The notes under the pieces were generated by a model, which was given only the letters and a program-made list of their open reading frames with translations, searched no databases and had not been told where the DNA came from. From Bacteroidota bacterium (GTDB taxonomy: Bacteria; Bacteroidota; Bacteroidia; Chitinophagales; Chitinophagaceae): a stretch of 64,000 nucleotides of DNA. Location of the stretch: the NCBI GenBank assembly GCA_018267915.1, contig JAFDXN010000050.1, forward strand, positions 17,136-81,135, in the 5' to 3' direction. This document shows positions 54,384 through 63,986 of the stretch, in pieces. The stretch's first letter is position 1, and every line of letters begins with the position of its first letter. The translations under genes and the position numbers were made by a program.

Positions 54384-57300
54384 ATGCAAGAAGTAGAATT
54401 TGGATTAGATCCAATTGAAATAATTGTTCGCATAAAAGGTGAAGATGTAAATACCTTTAATCAGCTTAATGAGTTGTCAATAGATCAACTCAAATCACAA
54501 CTTAGCGGTAAGGAGACAGCTTGCTATTTCCAGAAGGTCAGTGAGCGAGAGCACCGCATTATAGCTCCGCTAAATGAGGGCTTCCTAGTACTTGCGGTGA
54601 GTGAGCATGAAATGACCGGCACCTACGAAGCTATCGTTCGGCAGAAATTGAAGACCTGCTACACCGCTAAGATAATATTGCCTGATACCGACAGGCTTAT
54701 TGAAACCTGCACTATAAGGATAATAGACATTAATGAAACAGGGAAAAACAATCGGACATCTGATGAACTAGAAGCCCTTCAAAAGAAGATAGATCGCCTG
54801 CCTATTGCTTCTATCGTAAACATCGCCAACCAGCAGGCGATATGGAATAAGTGGATAGAGGCGCAACAGGCAATACTGGAAAGCCTGCAAAAACCTTACG
54901 AGGTAAAGAGTAATTATAAGGTAAGTGAGGTGAAAAGCAGTAATGGAAATGTTATTCGTTATACTATCAAATTTGAACATGCTAATGAAATACTTCCTGA
55001 ATACAATCTTCTGGAACAGAAACTAAAAACACTCGATGTTGATGTAAAAATCAGCGATGAAGGGTCTGTTTTGTTGACGAAGAATGAGATCGAGATTCTC
55101 GATGCCGTAATCAGAAGAGAGTTTCCAGATAGTATTGAGCGGAACAGTACTATTGCCGCAATTGTACCTATTAAGCCCGTTAATGAATCGGTTAGCGCTA
55201 AAAACAAGTTACCCCAGGGAATTAATGCTATTTACAACGAACATAAACGCCTTCTAAGTGTTTCTGGCACTATCGATGATGCTGCAAAAGCTGCAATTGA
55301 CAATGCTGGTTTTAATCACAAATATACCCTTACCACCTTCGAAATCATTAATCATGGCGACATTCTAAAAAATGACTCTATCAACAAAAAATACAACATT
55401 ACTTTCGGCGGCAATCTTATCAAAACAACAGGTAAGGGTGGATATTTTTTGCCCATGCCCACAAATAATAGGTTCGTAAGGAAGGAAATTGATCCGGGCA
55501 AACTGAAATGGACCCTTAATGGGCTGGGTAAAATATATGGCAGGGATAATGTAGTAGTGTCCGAGGTGAGTGTGTACGAACCCAAAGAAAAACTAACTAC
55601 GCAACGGGAGACTAGTGCGGAGCAGTTCTGGACAAAACTTAAAAGAGACCTGTACATGCATAATCTCGAAGATGCAGTCAGTGAAGACACCGGTACTGTA
55701 TACCTTGAATACAACGATGAAGAGCAGCTACGAGAACAGGTGCGGGTACTCACTAACCTTACCTATGTTCACATTGTTTATTCCCCGTTAAAAGACGACT
55801 TCAAATTTAAAGTTCGCGTCAATGCCAGCGCGAAAAAATCACAACAAGAGTTATTTCTCGAAAAGCTGAAAATGCTTCGTGGAGCCGACTTTGTGGTTGA
55901 AGTGGCAGAGGAAGATAAAAAGAAACCCCGCTTGCAATACTTGGGTGCAATCAATGGTTTTGAATCCGACTTAAAAAAGCTAGTGCTTAATCTCCCATGC
56001 GTATTCCCAGACCAAAAGAGAGAAGCAAAAGAAGTACTTAAATTTCTGAATGCCGAGGAAAAACCGGTAATAACCAGTATCAGGGCAAATCTGACGGGAG
56101 ATGCCGCCAAAATGAGCTGGTTGGAGTTCGCCGTGAGCAAAATAACCAAACCGACAGAAGCTCCGAACGGGAAGCCGATAAACGCGAAATTGGGTGAGTT
56201 CATCTTTGATACTTCTAAAGCCGATCCAATATTTGATGAGCGCAAGCTGGATGAAAATTCGGAAGCGTACCAGTCTGTAAAAGCCAATGAACTATTAAAG
56301 CTTAATGAAAGTCAGCGTAAAGCGGTTATCTCAGCGATCAACTGCACTGACCTTGCTTTGCTGCAAGGGCCGCCAGGAACGGGTAAAACTACGGTTATCG
56401 CAGAGATGATCTGGCAGATTATCAGCAATAATCCACAACATAGAATACTGCTTACCTCGGAAACTAACCTTGCAGTAGATAATGCTTTGGACAGGCTGCT
56501 GAATACAAAAGGTGTCAATCCTTCATTGGTACGCTACACGACCATTATAAAGCCGCTACGTTTTGGCAGGATGCTGAAGATGGACGAGGAAGGAGCAAAA
56601 TATTCCGCTGAAAGAATATTAAAATGGTCAGGCGAAGCTGATGTACCAGTACAGGAATATGTAGCGACCCTAGATGAAAACGATCCTTCAGACGATGAAA
56701 ACGTAGAAAAAAACGACCCAGAGAATAACGCTGTGCAGGATTGGATGACCCGCATTGCGGGTAGGGCCAAATACAATGATCCTAAGTATGCAAATGCGCT
56801 CAAAGATTGGGCTATTGATCTCACAATGCCAACACCGCAGGTTAAGAAGCTCTTTACAGACAAGTATTTCGAGTACTCCAATATTGTCGGCTCTACATGT
56901 AGCTCTGCCGGTAGCCCAAATTTTATGTGGGATTATGCCAAATACATGCTGAATAAAGATGTTGACGTATTGGGCAGCTTATACCGACTGGCACAGAAAG
57001 CACCTGCTAGCAGGAAATTCAGGACAGCAGTATCAGACCTTAATCTCTCTGATGATATTATAAGACCATACATTGTTCTTTGGAGAGAATACGGAGCTGA
57101 GGAGGAATATATAAAAAGGCATTTTGCTACACCTGGGAGTGAGGCTGAAGCGCTACCCGCGAAATCTTTTCCAACTATAGACAACAAACCAATAAAATCT
57201 CTGGCTGACACAAAACGGCTAATTTCTTTTGCAAAGCTTACAGAATATAGCAAAAAGCATTTTGCCCCATATTTTGAAGAGAAAGTCGAGTTTGACACCG

Positions 57301-58304
57301 TTATTATGGATGAAGCTAGTAAAGCCACGCCTCCCGAACTGTTATTACCATTATGCTTTGGCAAACGTTCGATAGTAATCGGGGATCACCGGCAGCTGCC
57401 GCCGATGCTCAATGAAAAGGATTTTAAAGAAGCATTGAAAGAAGCCGGTGCAGAAGAACTGTCTAATGAGATTGATAGGGAGTTTACTGAGACCTCTCAG
57501 TTTGAGCGGATGATCTTAAACCCCAAGGTTTCTAAAACAATCATATCCAGATGCAATATTCAGTATAGGATGCATCCTGACATTAATGAAGTAATCAAAC
57601 AGTTCTACATAGACGAGGGTGGATTGGAGCCATCGCCTGAGTTATTGGAAAATGCAAATGTACCGGAGCTTTCCAATCCTTTTTCAAGGCATCATGGCTT
57701 GTACCTGGATCAATTCATAGATCCAAATACCCATACTATTTGGGTTAATGTCAAAACTCCAGAAACCAGGGAAGGGACATCAGTAACTAATGAAGGAGAG
57801 ATACAAGCTATCAAAATGGTCATGCAGCTTTTAAAGAAAGCTTCCGGATTCACTTCGCTACAAAAGCATTGGGAGTATATGAAAGATGATTTCAAGCGGC
57901 AACAGGAACAACAGGTGGGTATCATCAGCTTTTATGGAGCGCAAAAACGGCTAATTAAGAGAAGCCTGACCGGAATAGGTATTCCCTTGAAAATAGATAC
58001 TGTAGACCGCTTCCAGGGTATGGAACGAAACATCATAGTAGTTTCCACTGTAAGAAGTGACAAGCAAACGAAATTTGGGGGGAAAACGACAGATAATAAA
58101 GACAGCGGATTTGCTAAATCTCCTCAACGTTTGAATGTTGCTTTATCCCGAGCTAGAAGGTTACTTATAGTGGTTGGCAATAAAGAATTTTTCGAGCAGG
58201 TAACGGATACCACCGGACGACCTTTGTACAAAAATGCAATTAGTGCTATGGAGAACAGGGGCAGAATAATTGATTTTGAGACCCTAAAAAAACTAGCCAA
58301 GTGA
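54384..58304 (+). CDS. UPF1-like SF1 helicase with long N-terminal region
   Basis: A 1306-aa protein. Residues 1-640 are unlike any family I recognise; they seem to hold several alpha/beta units (for example around 80-120, 200-270, 410-480 and 490-560). Helicase motifs: Walker A ALLQGPPGTGKTTVIAEM (about 658), motif II TVIMDEASKATPPELLLPL (about 972), motif III VIGDHRQLPPML (about 1000), motif IV IISFYGAQKRLIKRSL, motif V TVDRFQGMERNIIVVSTVRS (about 1205) and motif VI RLNVALSRARRLLIVVG (about 1250). DEAS and QGPPGTGKTT place it in the Upf1/Dna2-like SF1B group. About 310 residues separate Walker A from DEAS, a large insertion. The next gene starts at a GTG overlapping its stop (GTGA), so both are coupled. 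Confidence 0.9.
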   Translation: MQEVEFGLDPIEIIVRIKGEDVNTFNQLNELSIDQLKSQLSGKETACYFQKVSEREHRIIAPLNEGFLVLAVSEHEMTGTYEAIVRQKLKTCYTAKIILPDTDRLIETCTIRIIDINETGKNNRTSDELEALQKKIDRLPIASIVNIANQQAIWNKWIEAQQAILESLQKPYEVKSNYKVSEVKSSNGNVIRYTIKFEHANEILPEYNLLEQKLKTLDVDVKISDEGSVLLTKNEIEILDAVIRREFPDSIERNSTIAAIVPIKPVNESVSAKNKLPQGINAIYNEHKRLLSVSGTIDDAAKAAIDNAGFNHKYTLTTFEIINHGDILKNDSINKKYNITFGGNLIKTTGKGGYFLPMPTNNRFVRKEIDPGKLKWTLNGLGKIYGRDNVVVSEVSVYEPKEKLTTQRETSAEQFWTKLKRDLYMHNLEDAVSEDTGTVYLEYNDEEQLREQVRVLTNLTYVHIVYSPLKDDFKFKVRVNASAKKSQQELFLEKLKMLRGADFVVEVAEEDKKKPRLQYLGAINGFESDLKKLVLNLPCVFPDQKREAKEVLKFLNAEEKPVITSIRANLTGDAAKMSWLEFAVSKITKPTEAPNGKPINAKLGEFIFDTSKADPIFDERKLDENSEAYQSVKANELLKLNESQRKAVISAINCTDLALLQGPPGTGKTTVIAEMIWQIISNNPQHRILLTSETNLAVDNALDRLLNTKGVNPSLVRYTTIIKPLRFGRMLKMDEEGAKYSAERILKWSGEADVPVQEYVATLDENDPSDDENVEKNDPENNAVQDWMTRIAGRAKYNDPKYANALKDWAIDLTMPTPQVKKLFTDKYFEYSNIVGSTCSSAGSPNFMWDYAKYMLNKDVDVLGSLYRLAQKAPASRKFRTAVSDLNLSDDIIRPYIVLWREYGAEEEYIKRHFATPGSEAEALPAKSFPTIDNKPIKSLADTKRLISFAKLTEYSKKHFAPYFEEKVEFDTVIMDEASKATPPELLLPLCFGKRSIVIGDHRQLPPMLNEKDFKEALKEAGAEELSNEIDREFTETSQFERMILNPKVSKTIISRCNIQYRMHPDINEVIKQFYIDEGGLEPSPELLENANVPELSNPFSRHHGLYLDQFIDPNTHTIWVNVKTPETREGTSVTNEGEIQAIKMVMQLLKKASGFTSLQKHWEYMKDDFKRQQEQQVGIISFYGAQKRLIKRSLTGIGIPLKIDTVDRFQGMERNIIVVSTVRSDKQTKFGGKTTDNKDSGFAKSPQRLNVALSRARRLLIVVGNKEFFEQVTDTTGRPLYKNAISAMENRGRIIDFETLKKLAK

Positions 58305-60538
58305 TATCAACTTTAGATCTGGATATTTACAGCGCTTTTTATCAGCAAAAGAAGATAACCGAGAAATATCTCGGACACATACCTTTTACTTGGAATTATT
58401 CGCTCGTTAGTTTTAATGCAGATTGCACTGAAGGGTTATCATTCGACCTTTTCGACAAAGTGATCATTGGAATTCTATTGGTTGATGAAGAACTGAGCAT
58501 TACTCAGATCGGTGAAATATTGGGTATGAACGTAGTTCACGATCCGGCCAATCAGAAGTACAAAGACGAGGCTGAATATGATATCCTCCGCGCGGCAATT
58601 GATAGCCTTGTGGCCTTTAAGATGGTAGAGACCAGTGATATTTATTATGACAGCTGCCGAATAACAGATATTGGCCGGGAATATGCCGCAAAGGGCAGGA
58701 AGTTTAAATTTGTCGGCAACAAAGAATTTGCGCTGTACTTCGATAATACTTCAGGAAATCATGCGCAGGCAAAAGAACTCTTTTCCAGGTATAATTTGGC
58801 CGGGAAGTCACTTCACCAATCAGATGTTTACCTTAATGATGCAATTTTGAAAGGCATGTGTCTTGCCCAGCAACTGGATATATACAATCCTGAGAAAGGA
58901 AATTCTTTCACTAATATTAGGATAAACAGCCGGAAGAGTTTTTCCTACGGTCTAATGTTGCATGTCCCGTTGTACTACAACTTGGAAACGAAAGAGATCC
59001 GGCTTATGGCTTATGAACCGGGGACTAAGACGGAAGTAGAATATGCCTCAAGCTGGCTAAATGACAACAAAAAAGAGGAGATAATAGATCAATATCTTGG
59101 TAGTATAGATGTATCGGAAATCGGGATGAAGTTTCCTGATGCTTATTTTGCAGATGTTATCGTCGCAAACAAAGCATTCGAAAAAGAGATAGCTCATAAC
59201 CCACAAGCGGCTTTAATAATTGCAAAGACCACAAATGAGGAACGCGACTACACTGACCCTCTCTATTTTTGGAAACATGTCAGCAACTTTATTAAGCCGG
59301 ATGCGAAAGAATTGTATTTATTCATCGCGGAAACTACTGCAGATTTTTTAGAGGTGATCTCACAAATAGTAAAACTTGTACTGCCTATTCCTATTTTCAT
59401 CGTAATTGAGCAATGTCGGGACCGGCGAGCGCAGGCTTTACTGTCGTCGATAAGGGAATACTGTATCGGTACGACTAGAAACTTGTTTGTACTAGAAACA
59501 GAAGAAGTAAAAAACACCGCCGTTTGGATAGTAACGGGCGCAAACACCAAGCAATATAAAGGTATTTCTTTTTATAGCGACTTTGACGACAGTAAGGTTA
59601 TTATTGAGACTGTTGGGCTATCAAAAGTAAGTTTAGACAAGTCTTTACCAGTTTGTAAAAAGGTGAAAAAATTAATTGCCGCTGAATACTTGCCTTTGAT
59701 TTATAAAAATGTTTCATATTATGCTATCAAACAAAAGGCTCGTAATGAAAATGAAATTGATGATAAAGTAATCGCATTTCACAATGAAGTAGCAAATAAG
59801 GCTCTAGTTTTTGATTCGGTGGATCTTTCAGCGACTGATAAAGCTACTCTTGCATCCATCAAACAAGAAATACAAGATTTAATTGAATTCCATGCTGAAA
59901 AATGGAAATCTGCTATCAGCGATAAACTTCGCGTGCTGACTTTAAGTTATGAATCGAAAGAGGTGAATGATTTAGCAGAACTCTCAAGTTTTATGGTCGC
60001 AGCCGAGGCTATACTGGTTTCGACGCCGGATACATTTAAGGATGTAATTTCGGCAGCTAACCAATTGATAGTGCAATTGACGGAAAGAAAGCAGTACATA
60101 AAGGATGAGTTAATGGCAAAGACATTTGTTATCGACACAAATATTTTTATTGCCGAACCGAATGTACTTGAGTTGATAAGTAAAAAGGATTACGTCGCCT
60201 TAGGCTTCCGTGTAATTGAGGAGCTGGATAAATTAAAGATGAAAGACGATACTAAGGACAAAGCCTCTGCCGCAAGCAAAAATATTAACCAGTTTCTTTA
60301 TAAAAGTTCAAAAGAGAAAAACCAAAGAGTTAGAAAAACCAAGGAAAACCTCAAATTATTGCCACCGAAGCTACAGAACAAATCTGCAGACAATTCGATA
60401 TTGTCGGTTGCATGCATCTACAAAGACAAAAATGCGGTAATACTCACTAATGACAATAATTTACAGGTAAAGGCTCAAATGTTAAATATTCCCGTGTTAA
60501 ATTTAGACACATTTAAACTAAACGTTAATCGATCTTAA
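58301..60538 (+). CDS. Large protein with C-terminal PIN nuclease domain
   Basis: A 745-aa protein starting at GTG 58301, which overlaps the helicase TGA. The N-terminus has a winged-helix-like part (about residues 40-130: LSITQIGEILGMNVVHD, YDILRAAIDSLVAFKMVET). The middle has no family I recognise; about 330-420 is hydrophobic alpha/beta (LFIAETTADFLEVISQIVKL, IPIFIVIEQCRDRRAQALLS). The C-terminus (607-740) is a PhoH/FitB-type PIN domain: KTFVIDTNIFIAEPNVLELI, FRVIEELDKLK, SADNSILSVA and AVILTNDNNLQVKAQML, with the four acidic residues in place. It is expected to be an RNA or DNA endonuclease linked to the coupled helicase. Confidence 0.85.
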   Translation: MISTLDLDIYSAFYQQKKITEKYLGHIPFTWNYSLVSFNADCTEGLSFDLFDKVIIGILLVDEELSITQIGEILGMNVVHDPANQKYKDEAEYDILRAAIDSLVAFKMVETSDIYYDSCRITDIGREYAAKGRKFKFVGNKEFALYFDNTSGNHAQAKELFSRYNLAGKSLHQSDVYLNDAILKGMCLAQQLDIYNPEKGNSFTNIRINSRKSFSYGLMLHVPLYYNLETKEIRLMAYEPGTKTEVEYASSWLNDNKKEEIIDQYLGSIDVSEIGMKFPDAYFADVIVANKAFEKEIAHNPQAALIIAKTTNEERDYTDPLYFWKHVSNFIKPDAKELYLFIAETTADFLEVISQIVKLVLPIPIFIVIEQCRDRRAQALLSSIREYCIGTTRNLFVLETEEVKNTAVWIVTGANTKQYKGISFYSDFDDSKVIIETVGLSKVSLDKSLPVCKKVKKLIAAEYLPLIYKNVSYYAIKQKARNENEIDDKVIAFHNEVANKALVFDSVDLSATDKATLASIKQEIQDLIEFHAEKWKSAISDKLRVLTLSYESKEVNDLAELSSFMVAAEAILVSTPDTFKDVISAANQLIVQLTERKQYIKDELMAKTFVIDTNIFIAEPNVLELISKKDYVALGFRVIEELDKLKMKDDTKDKASAASKNINQFLYKSSKEKNQRVRKTKENLKLLPPKLQNKSADNSILSVACIYKDKNAVILTNDNNLQVKAQMLNIPVLNLDTFKLNVNRS

Positions 60539-60549
60539 AACTAAAACGT

Positions 60550-61200
60550 ATGTCTTGTTTCGAATCATCGACGTTTTTGAAGAATCCCGCAGTAATGAAT
60601 CAAGATATTCTTGAAAAGGCCTGCATCAAACTAGGCTGGAGGTACGAGCGTAAAATTGAGAACGGGAAAAAAATATTCTTGGTTTATGACGTTGATCAGA
60701 CTTCCAATCTGCACGGAGAATTTGCATTAAAAGTAGAAGGTAATCAGGTTACCTTCAATAGCTTTTATTTGAAAAATGGACGGGAACTGGCTAGTGAGCT
60801 TGAATCGCATTTTTATACAATCAACGTGGAGTATGCCTATGAAACCATTTTGCGAGAATTTCAGGCGGTTGGATTTAAGTTGCTTCCTGATTTGAAATTT
60901 GTAGAATCCGAAACCGAGAAGAAGCGGTTTAAGATGGTTGCACATTCCAGAATGCCCAACGAAACAGAAAAACGAACCGAAATTGAATTTACCATTAAGT
61001 TTGATGGAACTATTGTGACAGATTCAAACTATATACCCGAAGACATTCATAAACTCGCTGATAAAGCCATGGAATCTATTGATAGTGCATTTGGAACAAA
61101 GCGAAAGGAGGGGGAACACATCAAGCGAAAAGAGATTCCCTTGAAATACAAAAACAAAGCATACTGCAAATCCGGAAATAAAATAATTGCAAAGTATTAA
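60550..61200 (+). CDS. Ycf35 (DUF1257) - DUF2997-like protein
   Basis: A 216-aa protein. The start MSCFESSTFLKNPAVMNQD and LEKACIKLGWRYERKI follow the Ycf35/DUF1257 opening (MSHFT...LKxALxxLG), with the DUF1257 hallmark VEYAYETILREFQAVGFKLL about residues 96-116. A later block KRTEIEFTIKFDGTIVTD resembles the small DUF2997 domain. In cyanobacteria and plastids these families are neighbours of the Ycf46 AAA protein, and here a Ycf46-like gene follows 12 bp later, which supports the assignment. Biochemical role is unknown in any system. Confidence 0.72.
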   Translation: MSCFESSTFLKNPAVMNQDILEKACIKLGWRYERKIENGKKIFLVYDVDQTSNLHGEFALKVEGNQVTFNSFYLKNGRELASELESHFYTINVEYAYETILREFQAVGFKLLPDLKFVESETEKKRFKMVAHSRMPNETEKRTEIEFTIKFDGTIVTDSNYIPEDIHKLADKAMESIDSAFGTKRKEGEHIKRKEIPLKYKNKAYCKSGNKIIAKY

Positions 61201-61212
61201 AACATCAGTCTT

Positions 61213-62829
61213 ATGAATAGTAAAGAAACATTTGAAAGCATTAGGGAATTGATCAAGGCTGATTACCCTTTGATATATGCTATTACCACCGAGTACAACC
61301 GAACTATGCAATATGTCCGGAATATAGGCAATAGGCTTGGGTATCAATTCTTTTCCTGGGATTGTATTGATGGTCTAAAAGAACACAAAAAAATAGAAAG
61401 TGGCCGCTATAGCTTAACAGCTACGCCCAATTGCGACGACTATATCGGCTTGCTAAACTATATATCCGATACATCAATCGAAGTCGGAGAAACATCTGAA
61501 AAATCAATTATCCTAATTGAGGATATGCATCGCAATTTCGATAATCCTGAGGTGTTCACACATTTAAGGAAACTTGCGGAAAAACTGAAAGAATTAAAGA
61601 AGCATATTGTTTTAACCGGGCCGTTTGTGAAAATTCCTGATGAGCTTGAGAAGTACGTAACAGTTGTAAATATCCCGCTACCTGATCGAAGCGATCTGAA
61701 AAAAATATTAAATAAAGTTGCTGACGAAGTTGCTATCAATGAAGATCTTGAAAAAAACTTCATCGATTCTGCATTAGGGATGACGGACATGGAAGCTGAT
61801 CTCGCATTTCGGTTAGCAAAAGTCAGGGTTGGCTTTAACACAAAAGATGCTGCACAAATCATTGCTAGGGAAAAAGAACAGATAATAAAGAAAAGTGGAA
61901 TCCTTGATTATTACCATGTAAATGATGATTTACAAAGAAGCTTGGGTGGATTAGAAAACCTAAAATCTTGGCTTACTCAACGGAATAAGGCATTCGAGCG
62001 AAAAGCTAAAGAATTTGGCCTTCAAGAGCCTAAGGGTATTCTGCTTGTAGGGGTACCGGGCTGTGGTAAAAGCCTAACGGCAAAATGCGTTGCCGCTGAA
62101 TGGAGGCAGCCGCTGCTAAAACTTGATATAGGTAAAGTTTTTCAGGCTGAGGTTGGCTCGAGCGAAAATAATATTCGGCAAGCAATTGCTACGGCTGAAG
62201 CTGTCGCGCCGTGTGTTCTATGGATAGATGAGATTGAAAAGGGATTGAACGTTGGTGGCGGTGAAAAGGACGGCGGAACAAATTCAAGGGTGTTCTCAAC
62301 GATACTAACATGGATGCAGGAAAAAACAAAACCTGTATTTGTGGTTGCCACTGCTAACAATATACAGGCGTTGCCGCCGGAATTATTGAGAAAAGGTCGT
62401 TTTGATGATATCTTTTTTGTTGATTTACCAACGAAAGAGGAGCGCAAAAACATTTTCAATATCCATTTGGCAAAATATCAGCAGCAATCAATTAAAGATA
62501 TTGATTTGGTCGCCGGGAAAGCCAAATACTTTAGCGGAGCTGAAATTGAGGAGTGTGTGAAAGAGGCCATGTTTATCGCTTACAATGAAAACCCTAACGT
62601 TTCTCAAATAACTGCAACTCATATACTGTCAGCAATCGAACCAATTGTTCCATTAGCATTGACTATGCCGTCACAAATCAATTTTCTTCGAGAGTTTGGA
62701 AAATCTAAACGAGCAAGGCCGGCCAGTAAAGAACCCAATACCGAAGAATTAGCTGTACCGGAAAAAGGATCAAAAAATATGGTTCGTACTAAGCAGGAAA
62801 AAAGCTTCGACATATACGATGATAATTAA
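61213..62829 (+). CDS. Ycf46-like AAA+ ATPase
   Basis: A 538-aa protein. Residues 1-230 are the N-terminal non-motor part typical of Ycf46 (SIRELIKADYPLIYAITTEY, IILIEDMHRNFDNPEVFTHL). The AAA domain has KGILLVGVPGCGKSLTAKCV (Walker A, about residue 274-293), VLWIDEIEKGLNVGG (Walker B, about 336), VVATANNIQALPPELLRKGR (second region of homology, sensor) and FSGAEIEECVKEAMF in the lid. The C-terminal 70 residues are polar and disordered. Ycf46-like ATPases are unfoldase-type motors of unknown substrate. It is the last gene before a hairpin terminator, coupled to the Ycf35-like gene. Confidence 0.9.
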   Translation: MNSKETFESIRELIKADYPLIYAITTEYNRTMQYVRNIGNRLGYQFFSWDCIDGLKEHKKIESGRYSLTATPNCDDYIGLLNYISDTSIEVGETSEKSIILIEDMHRNFDNPEVFTHLRKLAEKLKELKKHIVLTGPFVKIPDELEKYVTVVNIPLPDRSDLKKILNKVADEVAINEDLEKNFIDSALGMTDMEADLAFRLAKVRVGFNTKDAAQIIAREKEQIIKKSGILDYYHVNDDLQRSLGGLENLKSWLTQRNKAFERKAKEFGLQEPKGILLVGVPGCGKSLTAKCVAAEWRQPLLKLDIGKVFQAEVGSSENNIRQAIATAEAVAPCVLWIDEIEKGLNVGGGEKDGGTNSRVFSTILTWMQEKTKPVFVVATANNIQALPPELLRKGRFDDIFFVDLPTKEERKNIFNIHLAKYQQQSIKDIDLVAGKAKYFSGAEIEECVKEAMFIAYNENPNVSQITATHILSAIEPIVPLALTMPSQINFLREFGKSKRARPASKEPNTEELAVPEKGSKNMVRTKQEKSFDIYDDN

Positions 62830-62916
62830 ACATTTTCAAGTCGTATTGAACCGAATCGTTCCAAATCTTCAACATAAAAGTTCGACATTTCCCCGCCCCA
62901 CTCCACCAGAAAAATC

Positions 62917-62952
62917 AAGCCTTTCAGGTCAAAAACCTTGAAAGGCTTTTTC
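62917..62952 (+). terminator. Hairpin terminator after the defence operon
   Basis: AAGCCTTTCAGGT (62917-62929) pairs with ACCTTGAAAGGCTT (62935-62948) with one bulge, followed by a T-rich tract (TTTCTTT). It lies 88 bp after the ycf46-like stop. It would end the plus-strand operon. Confidence 0.65.
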
Positions 62953-63051
62953 TTTGGTACAACATAGGTACAACTTATGTCCATTTTATCTACTCAGGAC
63001 TCATTTAGACATTAAATATTTCCCTTAAATTTATTTTTTAACTACATAGCT

Positions 63052-63354
63052 ATGAACTTAAGAATAAGCCACTGTTCTGTTGCAGCCGAAAAACGCCGGG
63101 GAACGGAAAATCAAGATTACTATGGGATATATCACCGCCTAAGCGAAGGTTCAAACAACCGATCGCCTGAATGGATATTCGCTATTTCAGACGGTATGGG
63201 TGGATTACAAAGGCCTGCATATGCCAGTCGTCAAGCTGTAAACTCATCAATACGACACTTAGCGGATTGTACAACGGTATCGAACGTGGCACTTTGCGAA
63301 GCGTTAATCTCAGCTAACGCCGCGTTGTTAAAGGAAGTGCCCACAACTCACTAG
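63052..63354 (+). pseudogene. Truncated PP2C-type protein phosphatase
   Basis: A 100-aa fragment with the PP2C start: SVAAEKRRGTENQDYYGIYH (the RGxENQD metal motif) and WIFAISDGMGGLQRPAYASR (DGMGG motif). It then has normal helix text (LCEALISANAALLKE) but stops abruptly at TTH. The rest of the phosphatase (about 140 residues with the GDSR and second metal sites) is absent and the next 60 bp do not continue it in any frame. So it is a 3'-truncated gene at the edge of the island. Confidence 0.72.
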
Positions 63355-63410
63355 CGCCATGAATCATTTCGCAAGACGACAAAAAGAAGCTCAAAATATG
63401 ACAAAAAATC

Positions 63411-63671
63411 CTAATGATGACGAAGAACATTCCGCTCAAGCAGGCTTAATAACGATTTCCTAGAGATAAATTTGCGACGTCCGATCTGCGCCACTACTAA
63501 GCGCTCGGTTTTAATAAGACTGGCCATTTGCGTCGATCCATAATCAAAAAACTCCTTGCACTCGTCATAGCCGATCCACTCGACAACGGCTTTCTGCGCA
63601 TCGAGCGACTGTTGAAGTAAGTAAATGATAACATCAATCTTTTCGGAGAGTTCATTTTGCTCTGCTTTCAT
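63411..63671 (-). CDS. Excisionase-like helix-turn-helix protein
   Basis: An 86-aa protein. Residues about 1-30 are a short coiled coil (LSEKIDVIIYLLQQSLDAQK). Residues about 32-80 are a MerR/excisionase-type HTH: EWIGYDECKEFFDYGSTQMA, then LVVAQIGRRKFISRKSLLSL, with the (K/R)KFIS-R-xx-(V/L)xx-L ending seen in small HTH proteins of Bacteroidota mobile elements. It probably binds DNA for excision or regulation of an integrated element. It is on the opposite strand to the island, next to the truncated phosphatase. Confidence 0.78.
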   Translation of the reverse strand: MKAEQNELSEKIDVIIYLLQQSLDAQKAVVEWIGYDECKEFFDYGSTQMASLIKTERLVVAQIGRRKFISRKSLLSLLERNVLRHH

Positions 63672-63737
63672 AAGGAAACAATTTTAAGCAAAGCTCATCG
63701 TTTCGGTTGACAGCAACTGGAATACAAATCGTCCGAT

Positions 63738-63986
63738 TTACCCGAAAATTATGCTTCGCAACTTTTTAGCAATGTAGCTGTCATAGTCATTGTATGAGTC
63801 ATCCCGTTCAATAAATTCAGTTTCTGTATCGAATGGATATTCTGGAAGTAACTGTTTAAAAAACGGGAATAATGTACAAAGGAATTTATTGGATGAAAAA
63901 ATATTCTGGCGATCCAAGATTTCGTAGAAATATGGTATATTTTTATCGTAAACAACAAAACAACTCAACAGGTCAGGGAGCAACAT
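63738..63986 (-). CDS. Hypothetical protein, 5' end possibly beyond window
   Basis: At least 82 aa (MLLPDLLSCFVVYDKNIPYF, DTETEFIERDDSYNDYDSYI). The frame remains open from 63987 to the window end, so the true start may lie outside. No family recognised; the C-terminal part is acidic. Codon use resembles the AT-rich island. Could be a partial gene, or spurious. Confidence 0.4.
   Translation of the reverse strand: MLLPDLLSCFVVYDKNIPYFYEILDRQNIFSSNKFLCTLFPFFKQLLPEYPFDTETEFIERDDSYNDYDSYIAKKLRSIIFG

Noticed and set aside
58301..60538. PLD-type nuclease in the middle of the PIN protein (DrmC-like)
   Set aside because: The alpha/beta text near residues 330-420 lacks an HxK motif, so a phospholipase-D call is not supported.
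62880..62910. tRNA 3'-end-like text (GTTCGA ... CTCCACCA)
   Set aside because: No pairing T stem or acceptor stem could be drawn; not a tRNA. It might be an att-site remnant but there is no second copy in the window.
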